Assembly (NCBI RefSeq): GCF_003967535.1
Contig: NZ_BIFR01000001.1
Coordinates: forward strand, 549,493-613,492
Source: Tengunoibacter tsumagoiensis
GTDB taxonomy: Bacteria > Chloroflexota > Ktedonobacteria > Ktedonobacterales > Ktedonobacteraceae
Direction: 5' to 3'
Length of the DNA: 64,000 nt
The notes under the pieces are model-generated. The model did no database searches. It worked only from the letters and a program-made list of their open reading frames with translations, and was not told the origin of the DNA. The position numbers were made by a program, and so were the translations under genes. Of the stretch, positions 1-9,120 are shown piece by piece (the stretch's first letter is position 1; every line of letters starts with the position of its first letter).

Positions 1-114
1 GTTAATCTAGTAACTGATCTGCATATACTATCACCATATGCTCCGTCTTATGTGATAAGATAATGCAAACGACCGGGCAAAAAGAACCAGTTGGACAGAG
101 GAGAGACAGGACAT

Positions 115-1542
115 ATGAGCTTTCGCGATCTTCCACTCTTTACTATCCCTGGACAGCACAAAAGAGCTGTGGGTTTTCATAATATTGGCAGTGGTGTGCT
201 TCGCGCCTCCCATACTACCACTATCCGCATGATCGAGTCGCACTATGGTGCCCGTTGCGGACATATCCCTCTCAATGCCTGTGAACACTTTGCGCTGGTA
301 ACTGAACACACACTGGCTACAAGCTCCCACATCGCTTACCTCAGCAGGCTTCTGGAGCAGAAAGTCCAGCCCATTACCGGAGTGGAGCTAGCCAGTAATG
401 TACAGGAAGAGCCTCCCCTTATCGTTCCTTATATCAATACACCCGAAACTGAACGCTATATTCAGCAGGATCTAGCAGCTCAATCCTGGGGCCTGCCCTC
501 CTCAATGGTCCATATCCTGAAGAATAAAGCAGATTTTTATCAATTATTAGATGAACTGCAACTGGAGGGCTTTCAAGTCCCTGATTATACAGTGGCAGTG
601 CTGCCTGAGCTCGTACCGGCTACGCTCCGTTTTCTGGCTGGCCTGGAAGATCTGCTCCATGAGGTTGGCATGACAGACTATCCGTCAGGTGTGGTCATAC
701 GGGGAGCTGAATCGGATGGCAACTATGGCTGCGTCTTGCTCTCAGAATATCAGCAGAAAATTCTTGCGATCGTTGATGGAGATGGCCTCCATCCCTTTCT
801 CTATCCTGATTGGGCGACGGCTCTCCAGGATGCACAAACGCATCTGGAGCAAACGATTGATCCCTTCAAAGAGCCACGTATTGTTATTAGCCGTATGGTG
901 GACGTGCTGGACTCACCAGGTCTGTCGCTTGTGCTTCATGAACAACAGGTTGCTTCACTGGGCTGGAATGGGCAGTTGCAGCGAGATGGCAGCAAAGCCT
1001 GCGCCGGGACCAGCAGCTATGTCGCAGCCACGCCACAACTTGAACGCTGGCAAGCAGAGTATGAGGAACTGACGGCGCTATTTTTAGAAAAGTTACTGCG
1101 CTGTACTGCTCAAAGATGCGGGATCGATGTTGCGACGATTACAGGATTGGCAAACCTGGATATTATCTTGCCTGGACCCCAGGAGCAACACCTTCAGAAA
1201 TTACGTGGGCTGCCTCCGCTCCCTTATCTGGCCGAGTGCAATCCACGCTGGACCAACTATACTGATGCGATTATGACTGTCATTGGAGCACAGCAGCGCC
1301 CACAGACTATTAGCAGCATGCAAGCAGTCATTCGTGAAGGGATCTTTACCTACGACAAATATGTCTTGCCAGCCCATTGTGATCCCTACCAATTACGAGA
1401 CCGGATCGCTGAACGCGATGCGCAACTCAAGCAGCAGGGAACACGCATTATCTGCCGCATGCCCAACAATCCCATGGGTCTGATCCTCGCTGGCAATCTG
1501 GTGCAGGCGGAGCAAGAGCTAAGCCGATTGGTGGGGCTATGA
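115..1542 (+). CDS. ATP-grasp superfamily ligase, possibly PGM1-like
   Basis: A protein of 475 residues with ATP-grasp character. The NKADFY stretch near residue 137 resembles the start of the ATP-binding N-subdomain. AECNPRWTNYTDA near residues 373-385 carries the E-x-N-x-R metal/phosphate motif of the C-subdomain (E374, N376, R378). The C-terminal MGLILAGN segment recalls the tail of PGM1-type peptide ligases; that subfamily call is from memory and weak. ATP-grasp ligases join a carboxylate to an amine through an acyl-phosphate. The substrate here is unknown and no biosynthetic partner gene is adjacent in the window. The ATG at 115 is preferred to the upstream TTG at 91 because a GAGGAGAG ribosome site lies about 10 nt before it. 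It is convergent with queA across repeat array 1. Confidence 0.6.
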   Translation: MSFRDLPLFTIPGQHKRAVGFHNIGSGVLRASHTTTIRMIESHYGARCGHIPLNACEHFALVTEHTLATSSHIAYLSRLLEQKVQPITGVELASNVQEEPPLIVPYINTPETERYIQQDLAAQSWGLPSSMVHILKNKADFYQLLDELQLEGFQVPDYTVAVLPELVPATLRFLAGLEDLLHEVGMTDYPSGVVIRGAESDGNYGCVLLSEYQQKILAIVDGDGLHPFLYPDWATALQDAQTHLEQTIDPFKEPRIVISRMVDVLDSPGLSLVLHEQQVASLGWNGQLQRDGSKACAGTSSYVAATPQLERWQAEYEELTALFLEKLLRCTAQRCGIDVATITGLANLDIILPGPQEQHLQKLRGLPPLPYLAECNPRWTNYTDAIMTVIGAQQRPQTISSMQAVIREGIFTYDKYVLPAHCDPYQLRDRIAERDAQLKQQGTRIICRMPNNPMGLILAGNLVQAEQELSRLVGL

Positions 1543-1602
1543 CCGAACAGGGACGAATCTGTGACGGTCCATACGAAATTATCTTACAAACAGGCTAAGA
1601 AG

Positions 1603-2143
1603 AGGGCTCTCTTCCCATTCCACTCTGTGAGCCCCTCCATGACCAATGGGAAACTTGAAATGGGAAATGATGTTAGGGGGGGCTACCATGGTGGAAGGGG
1701 CAATTTAGGCAGGAGACAAGCTACCTGCCCTACTTGTATTGTTATAAATTACTCTATTTATGATATAAAATCATGCCAAGTAGGGAAAGCCGCTTGTCTC
1801 TTTCCTCTGCTCCCATTCCACTCTGTGAGCCCCTCCATCGCTTCATGGGAAACTTGAAATGGGAAATGATGTTATGGCGGGGCTCCCATTGCGGAATGGG
1901 CAATTTCGGCAGGAGACAAGCTACCTGCCCTACTGCTTTTGCTATATCCTACATAAAAAATATATTATGAAATGTAAAGTAGGGAAAGCCGCTTGTCTCT
2001 TTCCTCTGCTCCCATTCCACTCTGTGAGCCCCTCCATGACCAATGGGAAACTTGAAATGGGAAATGATGTTATGGCGGGGCTCCCATTGCGGAATGGGCA
2101 ATTTCGGCAGGAGACAAGCTACCTGCCCTACTTGTATTATCTG
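1603..2143 (-). repeat. Structured ~200-bp tandem repeat array 1 (about 2.7 units)
   Basis: The GGCAGG...CCTGCC hairpin recurs at 1708, 1908 and 2106, so the period is 200 and 198 bp. Each unit holds four inverted repeats. Hairpin A has a GGCAGG/CCTGCC stem. Arm pair B is CTACTTG...CAAGTAG (CTACTTG...CCAAGTAG in one unit). Hairpin C has a GGAAAG/CTTTCC stem. Long hairpin D carries CCCATTCC/GGAATGGG at its base. The loops of A and C hold AGACAAGC and its complement GCTTGTCT. The array fills the convergent gap between the ATP-grasp gene and queA and starts 57 nt past the queA stop. Strand is given as the sense of queA. Short open frames across it are not credible genes. Confidence 0.9.
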
Positions 2144-2200
2144 TTTATATCGAAAATATATATTTTCGCACATTGAACTATGTTAAGGAGAGAGGATCGC

Positions 2201-3292
2201 TTACAATATCAGCATGGCATCGCCAAAGCTAAAGAAGCGATAATGCTCTTTAATGGCCGTCTGATAGGCCTCTTCCATCAGACCTTTGCTCATAAAGGCA
2301 CTGACGAGGAGAAGCAGAGTTGAGCGTGGCAGATGAAAGTTAGTAATCATCACGTCTACTGCCTTAAAGGTGTAGCCCGGGGTAATAAAAAGACTTGTGC
2401 TCCCTTTGTAGGGTTGAATCTCTCCCTCATGTAGGCTGGCAACACTCTCCAGAACGCGCACCGACGTTGTGCCCACGGCAATCACGCGTCCACCTGCACG
2501 CTTTGTTTCGTTGATCAATTCGGCAGTCTGAGCGTCGAGCTCGATCTCTTCACTATGCATCTTATGTTCGCTGACATTGTCTACCTCGACGGGCCGGAAA
2601 GTATCCAGGCCTACGTGCAGGGTAACAAAGCCTGTGCGAACCCCCTGCTGACGAAGCTGATCCAGTAATTGGGGGGTAAAGTGCAAACCTGCCGTGGGAG
2701 CAGCAGCGGAACCACGAATGCGTGCATAGACCGTCTGATAGCGCTCTGGATCTGCCAATCGCTCATGAATATAGGGAGGCAGGGGCATATTCCCAATCTC
2801 ATCGATGCGATGGCGTACAGCCATAACGCTATAGGGATCATCCTCATTCAATCCCTCGGGAACGGTAAAATGGACAATACGCCCACCTGCCTCCGTCCGC
2901 TCTCCAACCTCCGCCAGCAGACGTGGCTGCTCAGGGTCCTCTCCAAAGACGATACGAGCCCCGTCGCGCAATCTGCGACCGGGTCGTACCAGGGTCTCCC
3001 AACGATCTTGTCCAAGATCTGGACGCTCGGCCAACAATAACACTTCTACAGCCCCACCCGTCTCGGCCTTCTGACCGAGCAGACGAGCAGGAATGACGCG
3101 GCTCTGGTTGGCGATTAAGAGATCGCCGGGACGAAGATAGCTACCGATATCGCGAAAGTGGCGATGCTCCATCTGACCGGTCGAGCGATGGGTTACCAGG
3201 AGACGAGAAGAATCGCGCGGCTCCAGGGGAGTCTGCGCAATATATTCGGATGGTAGCTCGTAATCAAAATCACTAATTCTTATCTCATTCAT
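2201..3292 (-). CDS. queA: S-adenosylmethionine:tRNA ribosyltransferase-isomerase
   Basis: A 363-residue QueA of normal length. QueA transfers and isomerises the ribosyl moiety of S-adenosylmethionine onto 7-aminomethyl-7-deazaguanine in the tRNA wobble position, making epoxyqueuosine. Family signatures are visible: IAQTPLEPRDSSRLLV near the N-terminus, YQTVYA followed by GSAAAPTAGLHFT mid-protein, and TNFHLPRSTLLLLVSAF near the C-terminus. Its ATG overlaps the ruvB TGA by one base (TGATG), so the two are translationally coupled. The ruvB-queA pairing is common in bacteria. No other queuosine gene lies in the window. Confidence 0.97.
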   Translation of the reverse strand: MNEIRISDFDYELPSEYIAQTPLEPRDSSRLLVTHRSTGQMEHRHFRDIGSYLRPGDLLIANQSRVIPARLLGQKAETGGAVEVLLLAERPDLGQDRWETLVRPGRRLRDGARIVFGEDPEQPRLLAEVGERTEAGGRIVHFTVPEGLNEDDPYSVMAVRHRIDEIGNMPLPPYIHERLADPERYQTVYARIRGSAAAPTAGLHFTPQLLDQLRQQGVRTGFVTLHVGLDTFRPVEVDNVSEHKMHSEEIELDAQTAELINETKRAGGRVIAVGTTSVRVLESVASLHEGEIQPYKGSTSLFITPGYTFKAVDVMITNFHLPRSTLLLLVSAFMSKGLMEEAYQTAIKEHYRFFSFGDAMLIL

Positions 3293-4326
3293 CAGGGTTG
3301 TGGTGTCCAGAGTGTGGGCCCATCCGCTTGTGGAGGGACCAGGCCCAGGTGTTGATAAGCCGCTCGCATGGCGATGCGTCCGCGCGGCGTACGTGCAATA
3401 AAACCTAGCTGTAATAGATAGGGCTCGTAAACATCTTCGATTGTTTCGGAGTCTTCGCTGGTGCTGGCTGCCAGAGTATCCAATCCAACGGGACCACCAT
3501 TAAACTTCTGAATGATTGTCAGGAGCATGTGGCGATCGGTCTGATCCAGGCCAATCTCATCGACCTCCATGGCATCGAGGGCTGCCCTGGCAACGTCTCT
3601 TGTGATCATACCATCTGCACGCACCTGTGCATAGTCTCGGACACGTTTGAGGAGCCGGTTCACTATACGGGGAGTGCCGCGAGCACGACTGGCTATCTCA
3701 GCGATGCCATCGATCTCCGCTGGTACTTTTAGAATGCGGGCAGAGCGGGTCACAATATGTTTGAGTGCGTCAATATCGTAGTATTCCATGCGATAAATAG
3801 CCCCAAAACGATCGCGGAGCGGAGCCGTTAAGGAGCCAACACGGGTGGTTGCTCCCACGACGGTAAAGGGTGGCAATGAGAGGCGAAGCGACTTGGCGCT
3901 GGGCCCTTTCCCAATCATGACGTCAAGGGCGAAGTCTTCCATCGCTGAGTAGAGCCGCTCTTCGACAGGACGGGCAAGCCGATGAATCTCGTCGATGAAC
4001 AGCACTTCACCCGGCTGAAGGGCTGTAAGAATCGATGCCAGGTCGCCCGCATGTTCGATGGCAGGACCTGAGGTGGTGCGCAGATTCACGCCCATTTCAG
4101 CGGCAATAATATTACAGAGCGTGGTCTTGCCCAGTCCCGGCGGTCCATAGAGCAACACATGATCGATTGATGATTCATTACGGCGGCGAGCAGCCTCTAA
4201 CAAAATACTAAGATTGTCTTTAATTTTGTCCTGACCAATATATTCGGCCAGACGGCGTGGACGGAGGCTCCCCTCAATAATCTCTTCCTCTTCGCTGATC
4301 TTGGGCGAAACGAGGCGATCCCTCAT
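3292..4326 (-). CDS. ruvB: Holliday junction branch migration helicase RuvB
   Basis: A 344-residue AAA+ motor that drives branch migration of Holliday junctions together with RuvA. Visible motifs are Walker A (GPPGLGKTT), Walker B (FIDEIHRL), the sensor segment [18 protein letters not shown], the arginine-bearing [13 protein letters not shown], and a C-terminal winged-helix domain ([12 protein letters not shown]). Length is normal. It is the first gene of a two-gene minus-strand unit with queA. The 160-bp gap to purE upstream leaves room for its own promoter. No ruvA or ruvC is present in the window. Confidence 0.97.
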   Translation of the reverse strand: MRDRLVSPKISEEEEIIEGSLRPRRLAEYIGQDKIKDNLSILLEAARRRNESSIDHVLLYGPPGLGKTTLCNIIAAEMGVNLRTTSGPAIEHAGDLASILTALQPGEVLFIDEIHRLARPVEERLYSAMEDFALDVMIGKGPSAKSLRLSLPPFTVVGATTRVGSLTAPLRDRFGAIYRMEYYDIDALKHIVTRSARILKVPAEIDGIAEIASRARGTPRIVNRLLKRVRDYAQVRADGMITRDVARAALDAMEVDEIGLDQTDRHMLLTIIQKFNGGPVGLDTLAASTSEDSETIEDVYEPYLLQLGFIARTPRGRIAMRAAYQHLGLVPPQADGPTLWTPQP

Positions 4327-4486
4327 GGCTCACTCCCACATGAAACTAGTGTTCTACAATCTGTGCTTTCATTATATCAGAGTTAAGCCTGAACGTCGAG
4401 TGAGCCCTCCGCTTTTTTCGCAGCCAGTCTGTGGGCTGACATTGCAAAAATATTCACATCTGCCTTAGAGCAATGGGCAGAATTTC

Positions 4487-5095
4487 TTATGAGGGCCGCT
4501 GGAAGGTAGCGAGTTTCTGCTCCAATGTCTCATTCTGACCCTTGACGCGATTTTTACGCTTCTCGGCATATGCAAGCAATCTCTGTTTAATTGTGGGATC
4601 GCCGATGGCCAGTTCTTTAGCGGCATGAATGGCTGCGTTGACTGCCCCGGCCTCGCCGATTGCCATTACTGCGACGGGGGCTCCTTCGGGCATCTGAACC
4701 ATTGAGAGGAGGGCATCCACCCCTTTGAGAGGCCCCAGATCACGAGGGACGCCAATGACTGGCAGGTCTGCTCGCAGATCGGCAATATTGCCTGGCAGGT
4801 GTGCGGCACCACCAGCACAAGAAATAATCACCTGGACCGATTCAGGCAGGTGATCGATATGTTCGACAACGGTGCGCAGATCACGATGGACGGAGTTGAT
4901 CTGAACGAGGCAGGAGATACCAAACTCAAAGCGAAGCGTATCAACTGCCTTCATCATCAAAGGAAGATCGGAGTCGCTGCCCATTGTAATCAACACTCTG
5001 GCCTCACCTGTGGCCGCCGCACCAATTCCCTCGGGCGAGACCAGAACACCATGTTCCTGTGCTAGAGCTGCAATATGCTGTTCATCTGTTGCCAT
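4487..5095 (-). CDS. purE: N5-carboxyaminoimidazole ribonucleotide mutase
   Basis: PurE moves the carboxylate of N5-CAIR to C4, giving CAIR in purine synthesis. The GSDSDLPLM start of the core, the SVHRD catalytic-histidine segment (usually SAHR), AGGAAHLPG and GVPRDLGPLKGVDALLS are all visible. At 202 residues it is about 35 longer than typical bacterial PurE. The extra length is an N-terminal extension of about 30 residues before the core, plus a charged C-terminal tail. It starts 8 nt after the purK stop, so the pair is co-transcribed purK-purE. Confidence 0.95.
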   Translation of the reverse strand: MATDEQHIAALAQEHGVLVSPEGIGAAATGEARVLITMGSDSDLPLMMKAVDTLRFEFGISCLVQINSVHRDLRTVVEHIDHLPESVQVIISCAGGAAHLPGNIADLRADLPVIGVPRDLGPLKGVDALLSMVQMPEGAPVAVMAIGEAGAVNAAIHAAKELAIGDPTIKQRLLAYAEKRKNRVKGQNETLEQKLATFQRPS

Positions 5096-5103
5096 ATCTT
5101 TAT

Positions 5104-6267
5104 TTAGATCGAGAGCGCTGCCCTCGCCTCCTTTGCTTGCTGATAGACGGCTGCTGAATCATCCCCAACAACCGTAATATGCCCCATCTTGCGATCAAAT
5201 TTGCTCTCTCTCTTGCCATAGAGGTGCACAAACACGTGCTCTGGATCATATGTCTGAGACCAGCGAGGCTCGGCAGGACCGTTGTGCGTCCCCAGAATAT
5301 TCTCCATCACTGCTACTGGATAGAGCATCTCAGTAGAGGTAAGTGGAAGATTGGTAATAGCTCGAAGATGCTGGGTGTACTGCGAAGTTCGACAGGCCTC
5401 AATACTATAGTGGCCCGAATTGTGGGGGCGGGGCGCAATCTCGTTCAGCCAGATCTTTCCTGCCTTATCAAGGAAGAACTCAACGCCAAAGATGCCAATC
5501 CCATTCAGATGATCGATCGCTTGATGCGCAATAGCCTGGGCCTCCTGCTGTAACTCCAGGGAAACAGGAGCCGGTGCAATGACTGTCAGACAGATATCGC
5601 GTTCATGAATCATCTCGACAACTGGATGGACTGCTATCTCGCCACGCTCATTGCGCGCAATCATCAGGCCCAGTTCTTTATCCAGTTCGATACACTTCTC
5701 GACATAGAGCTCGCGATCGCCCAGTTTGGCCAGGGCAGCTTCTATATCCTCTGGTCCATTGATACGAGCGTTTCCGCGCCCATCGTAAGCATCCTTCTTG
5801 GCCTTGAGCACAAGCGGATAGCCCCACTCCCTGACAGCTAGCTCAATTTCAGCCGCTGAGGCGAGAGAACGATAAGGGGCAACTGGAATCCCATATTGGG
5901 AGAGAAATTCTTTTTGCGCAAATTTATTCTGAATAATCGCAAGTAGCTCTGGCGAGGGATAGATCTTTACACCTTCAGCCTGAAGAGTCCGCAGAGCTTC
6001 CGTATTAATATGCTCAATCTCATACGTCAAAATATCAGACTGTTCGGCAAGCTGACGTAACGAGGAGAGATCTTTGAGGCTCCCGACAATCTGTTCCGCC
6101 ACTACTGAGGCTGGACAATCTGGAGTTGGATCAAGAACAGTCACACGGGCATAGCCCATAGCTCTGGCCGCCTCACTAAGCATAAGGCCGAGCTGCCCTC
6201 CTCCGATAATACCAATACGGGTTGATGCAATAATTGCAGCTTCTGGATCATTCTGGGTCGTGTTCAC
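5104..6267 (-). CDS. purK: N5-carboxyaminoimidazole ribonucleotide synthase
   Basis: PurK uses ATP and bicarbonate to make N5-CAIR from AIR. The 387-residue protein has the N-terminal GIIGGGQLGLMLSEAA nucleotide-fold motif, an ATP-grasp core (PLVLKAKKDAYDGRGN) and the EIAPRPHNSGHYSIEAC signature near residue 285. Length is normal. It is the promoter-proximal gene of purK-purE. Together they supply the two-step bacterial route to CAIR. Confidence 0.96.
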   Translation of the reverse strand: MNTTQNDPEAAIIASTRIGIIGGGQLGLMLSEAARAMGYARVTVLDPTPDCPASVVAEQIVGSLKDLSSLRQLAEQSDILTYEIEHINTEALRTLQAEGVKIYPSPELLAIIQNKFAQKEFLSQYGIPVAPYRSLASAAEIELAVREWGYPLVLKAKKDAYDGRGNARINGPEDIEAALAKLGDRELYVEKCIELDKELGLMIARNERGEIAVHPVVEMIHERDICLTVIAPAPVSLELQQEAQAIAHQAIDHLNGIGIFGVEFFLDKAGKIWLNEIAPRPHNSGHYSIEACRTSQYTQHLRAITNLPLTSTEMLYPVAVMENILGTHNGPAEPRWSQTYDPEHVFVHLYGKRESKFDRKMGHITVVGDDSAAVYQQAKEARAALSI

Positions 6268-6486
6268 TGGAATTGGTTCTCCTTCTATTGCTGGCTACTT
6301 CATTGTAACCATGGGCTCCCAGGAGTGTCAATCTTTCTCTTGGGTTCTATACGCTTGCTCACAGAGATGCCTCTTCACGATACCGCAACAGCACTGATTG
6401 ATTCCAATTGCAGCGTTTTTAACAGTTTTGCGATATGAAAGGGTGAGATCTCAACGTACCTGGAACCTGGAGGTGACAAAACAGGG
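6268..6486. promoter_or_regulatory. Divergent promoter region, purK / sigma factor
   Basis: A 219-bp spacer between divergent genes. It must hold the purK promoter (minus) and the sigma-factor promoter (plus). The sigma gene has a clear GGAGGTGA ribosome site at about 6469-6476. No convincing -35/-10 pair or operator could be assigned. ECF-type autoregulated promoters are hard to recognise without a consensus. Confidence 0.4.
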
Positions 6487-7050
6487 ATGAAAGCGCAACA
6501 TTCTCCAATCCTGGAGCGAGCTCATCTTGCTCATCTGTATCAACAATGTGCTCCAAAGATATTGGAATACATCTATCGACAGGTATCTTCTTTTGCGGAT
6601 GCCGAAGATATTCTGACCGATGTCTTTATGGCCTCTCTTGAAAGTACCTTGTTTGCGTCATTAACGGAGCCAGAACAGCAGGCCTGGTTATGGCGGGTAG
6701 CCCGCAATAAAGTCATTGACACCTATCGAAAATCACAGAGAGCGCCTCTTTCAATTTTTCGCGAGAATCAGGAGCAGTTTATCGATGAAATAATGCCAGA
6801 TCCAGAACAGATCAGCATCCAGCAAGAAGAGGAAAATATGCTGGCTCAGTTGATTAAACGCCTGCCGCCACTTCAGCAACGGGTCTTGTATCTAAGATTT
6901 GGTGAGAATCTACGCTGTGCTCAGATTGCCAGTCAGATCGGAAAGCGCGAAAGCAGTATTCGTTCGCTTCTTTCACGCGCGCTCGGACTCCTACGTCAGC
7001 ACTATCACGAACAAGAGAAAGGGGGCAAACAGCATGAAACCGTACGATGA
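6487..7050 (+). CDS. ECF-type RNA polymerase sigma factor
   Basis: A 187-residue sigma-70 family protein with only regions 2 and 4. Region 2 spans roughly residues 10-85, with the DAEDILTDVFMASLES and WLWRVARNKVIDTYRK segments. Region 4 lies near residues 118-175, with LPPLQQRVLYLRF and the SSIRSLLSRALGLLR helix-turn-helix. This is the usual ECF layout. The ATG follows a strong GGAGGTGA site. The last 17 bases overlap the next gene, typical of a sigma/anti-sigma pair. The inducing signal and target promoters are not visible. Confidence 0.9.
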   Translation: MKAQHSPILERAHLAHLYQQCAPKILEYIYRQVSSFADAEDILTDVFMASLESTLFASLTEPEQQAWLWRVARNKVIDTYRKSQRAPLSIFRENQEQFIDEIMPDPEQISIQQEEENMLAQLIKRLPPLQQRVLYLRFGENLRCAQIASQIGKRESSIRSLLSRALGLLRQHYHEQEKGGKQHETVR

Positions 7051-7843
7051 TCCGTTTCAGCCCGAGCACATTGAAGAGCAACTTGAATGGCTAGCCAGAA
7101 ACGCTGATACAGAGGAGCAGCGGAAGAGTGCTCAGCTTATCAAAAAACTTCAAAGCTACTATGAAACACAACAGAAACAGGAGCTCCTGGCTCGAGCATG
7201 GAAGCAGATTGACCATCACTATGAAACGATACTTCCAGCCAGTCAGACTACAACGTCAGAAAAGTTTGAAAGGTCCGGTAAATATTCTATGCAAAAAGCA
7301 GTCAAAGAAGGTACAACAAAGTCATCTTTTCAGGGTTGGACGACTCTAGCAGCCGTCATTATCCTCGTTTTCCTGGTTGGTAGCATGGCATTTGTGCTCA
7401 ATCGCGCTGGAATGACCAGAGGTGGAACTGGTTCAGGCGGTGGAACGTTTCCTTGTGCCACAACTACTTCCATAGGAAAATGGCCAACCCCAATACCAAC
7501 CGGGGGATCAACACCCCTACCAACTGAGGGATCAACCCCAACCCCAATGGCAACTTCGATCCCCTCCAAACCCTGTTCCACGCCAGTTCCAGCGTGTACG
7601 CCAGAACAAACGACACCAACGCCAGCACCTTCTACCAGTGACTCATCGGGTTCTATCTCCATCACACCCACGATTGAACCCACAATGCCATCAGTTGCGG
7701 TCACACCTAAAGCTAAAAGCACTGCAACTGAAACAGGGATAGACTCTGCCTCTGTGACGGCAACAGTTGGTGCGTCACATGAGCCAACACCAACACCACT
7801 GCCAGCATGGGGAGACTGTACATCGTCATCGGAACAGAAATAA
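7034..7843 (+). CDS. Single-pass membrane protein, probable anti-sigma factor
   Basis: A 269-residue protein starting at the ATG (7034) that overlaps the sigma-factor stop by 17 nt. Residues 1-70 are charged and helical (cytoplasmic). One membrane segment follows at about residues 100-122 (WTTLAAVIILVFLVGSMAFVL). The outer part is a disordered tail of about 140 residues rich in Pro, Thr and Ser with scattered Cys. That topology and the overlap suggest it holds the ECF factor at the membrane. No classical zinc anti-sigma motif (HxxxCxxC) is seen, so the role is inferred from position. Confidence 0.65.
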   Translation: MKPYDDPFQPEHIEEQLEWLARNADTEEQRKSAQLIKKLQSYYETQQKQELLARAWKQIDHHYETILPASQTTTSEKFERSGKYSMQKAVKEGTTKSSFQGWTTLAAVIILVFLVGSMAFVLNRAGMTRGGTGSGGGTFPCATTTSIGKWPTPIPTGGSTPLPTEGSTPTPMATSIPSKPCSTPVPACTPEQTTPTPAPSTSDSSGSISITPTIEPTMPSVAVTPKAKSTATETGIDSASVTATVGASHEPTPTPLPAWGDCTSSSEQK

Positions 7844-7948
7844 GCGAAGAGGAAAAATTGCGGGAGGCCGGCATCTCACACAAATGCGCGGCCTTCATAT
7901 GCATGGGGTCTTGAAACTGTGTACAGAACTATTCGTGACCAAACACAT

Positions 7949-7974
7949 GTCAGTCATCTTCAGAGATAACTGAC
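7949..7974. terminator. Hairpin between convergent genes
   Basis: GTCAGT pairs with ACTGAC and ATCT with AGAT around a 4-nt loop, with one mismatch. It lies between the convergent ends of the anti-sigma-like gene and the CHAP gene. The T-run is weak, so termination is probable rather than certain. Confidence 0.5.
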
Positions 7975-7982
7975 GGCAAAAC

Positions 7983-8876
7983 TCATCTCTGACTGAGAAA
8001 AGCCACTCCTGGTCCTGGATAAAATTGAGAGTCTGTAACCGCCTCTGGATGATTCCCCCAGTTCACCGAACTTGCGATAACAGAAGTGCCATTATTGAGA
8101 ACCTGCTCTACAACACCAACGTGACCCCATTGAGACGCCCCCTGCACACCAGCGCTAAGGACGATGATAGAGCCTACCGTTGGATAGCCGGAGACACGCC
8201 AGCCGTATTCGACAGCCCGCGCAATCCACTGACCAGCATTAGCATTGGTGTGCCAGGGTACAAATACGCCGTGTATTTGATAATACCTCTGGTTGGCCCA
8301 CCATGTACATTGTCCATAAGGAAACACATTAGCTCTACTGCCAGCTCGTGCGGCGGCAAGCAGTGCATAGGGTAATACCTGTTCCATGCCGAAGGCCACA
8401 ACCTGTTTGTGGGCAGCTCTATCGTGCAGAACAACAGTCGACTTAATGAGCTCTGCCGGAGCCGCCTGCTTAAGCAGCAATACCGGGGCTTGCGACTGAT
8501 TAGGTACGACCAGAAGTGCTTTTTTCGTTTCCTGTGCAGCCTGACTCGCTCTCTCTGTTATTCCCTTTGCATCTACACAGAGAGTAGAATGAAGTGCTAG
8601 ATAGCGAACGTACAAAGGATGAACTGGTACCGTGATCATCCCTGGATAGTGCGAGAATGCTGCCATCTGCTCCAGGATCTCTGCCCTGGGCAAAAGTGAG
8701 GACTGGTCAGTGCTTGAGCAAGTGGTAAGCGGTCGTGCATCGATCTCCTCCACAGGCGCTCTCAGCGGTGTTCCAATGAAACCAAATCCAAAGACTGAAG
8801 CTATAAACGTTTTCACTACAAAATTCACTACGTTGTACCGCTGGAAAACTTTCCAGGCTCGTCGTTGTGTTTGCAA
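7983..8876 (-). CDS. Secreted CHAP-domain hydrolase (putative peptidoglycan amidase)
   Basis: About 297 residues. A membrane or signal segment (VVKTFIASVFGFGFIG) lies near the N-terminus. The last 115 residues form a CHAP domain: the catalytic Cys in YGQCTWWANQRY, the His in WGHVGVVEQV, and a later SSVNWGN. CHAP enzymes cleave peptidoglycan cross-links or act as amidases, so a role in wall turnover is likely. The TTG start at 8876 is preferred because AGAGG sits 5 nt before it. The longer GTG start at 8918 has AGGA only one base away. The middle 150 residues are not recognised. Confidence 0.75.
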   Translation of the reverse strand: MQTQRRAWKVFQRYNVVNFVVKTFIASVFGFGFIGTPLRAPVEEIDARPLTTCSSTDQSSLLPRAEILEQMAAFSHYPGMITVPVHPLYVRYLALHSTLCVDAKGITERASQAAQETKKALLVVPNQSQAPVLLLKQAAPAELIKSTVVLHDRAAHKQVVAFGMEQVLPYALLAAARAGSRANVFPYGQCTWWANQRYYQIHGVFVPWHTNANAGQWIARAVEYGWRVSGYPTVGSIIVLSAGVQGASQWGHVGVVEQVLNNGTSVIASSVNWGNHPEAVTDSQFYPGPGVAFLSQR

Positions 8877-9065
8877 TGTATCCTCTTTCGAATATACAAC
8901 TTGCAGACCCCCGCACACGTCCTTTTCTTTGCCTTCTCAAGCACATCCATGGACGTACATTTGCACTATACACAGCAACTATTTATGGTACATATCTATC
9001 TAATAATGCTTGCACTTTTATAGCTTCTAAAAGCGTAGCATCTCTGCTATAGAAAGAAACAGAAT

Positions 9066-9097
9066 GGCCTGGACCAGCGAATTTGCTGGTCCAGGCC
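9066..9097 (-). terminator. Intrinsic terminator of family A gene 1
   Basis: A perfect 13-bp GC-rich stem (GGCCTGGACCAGC and its complement) around a 6-nt loop. It lies 24 nt past the stop of the minus-strand gene at 9121 and is followed on that strand by a T-rich stretch. It could serve both strands. Confidence 0.85.
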
Positions 9098-9120
9098 TGA
9101 TACTTTAACGCACTCCGTGT

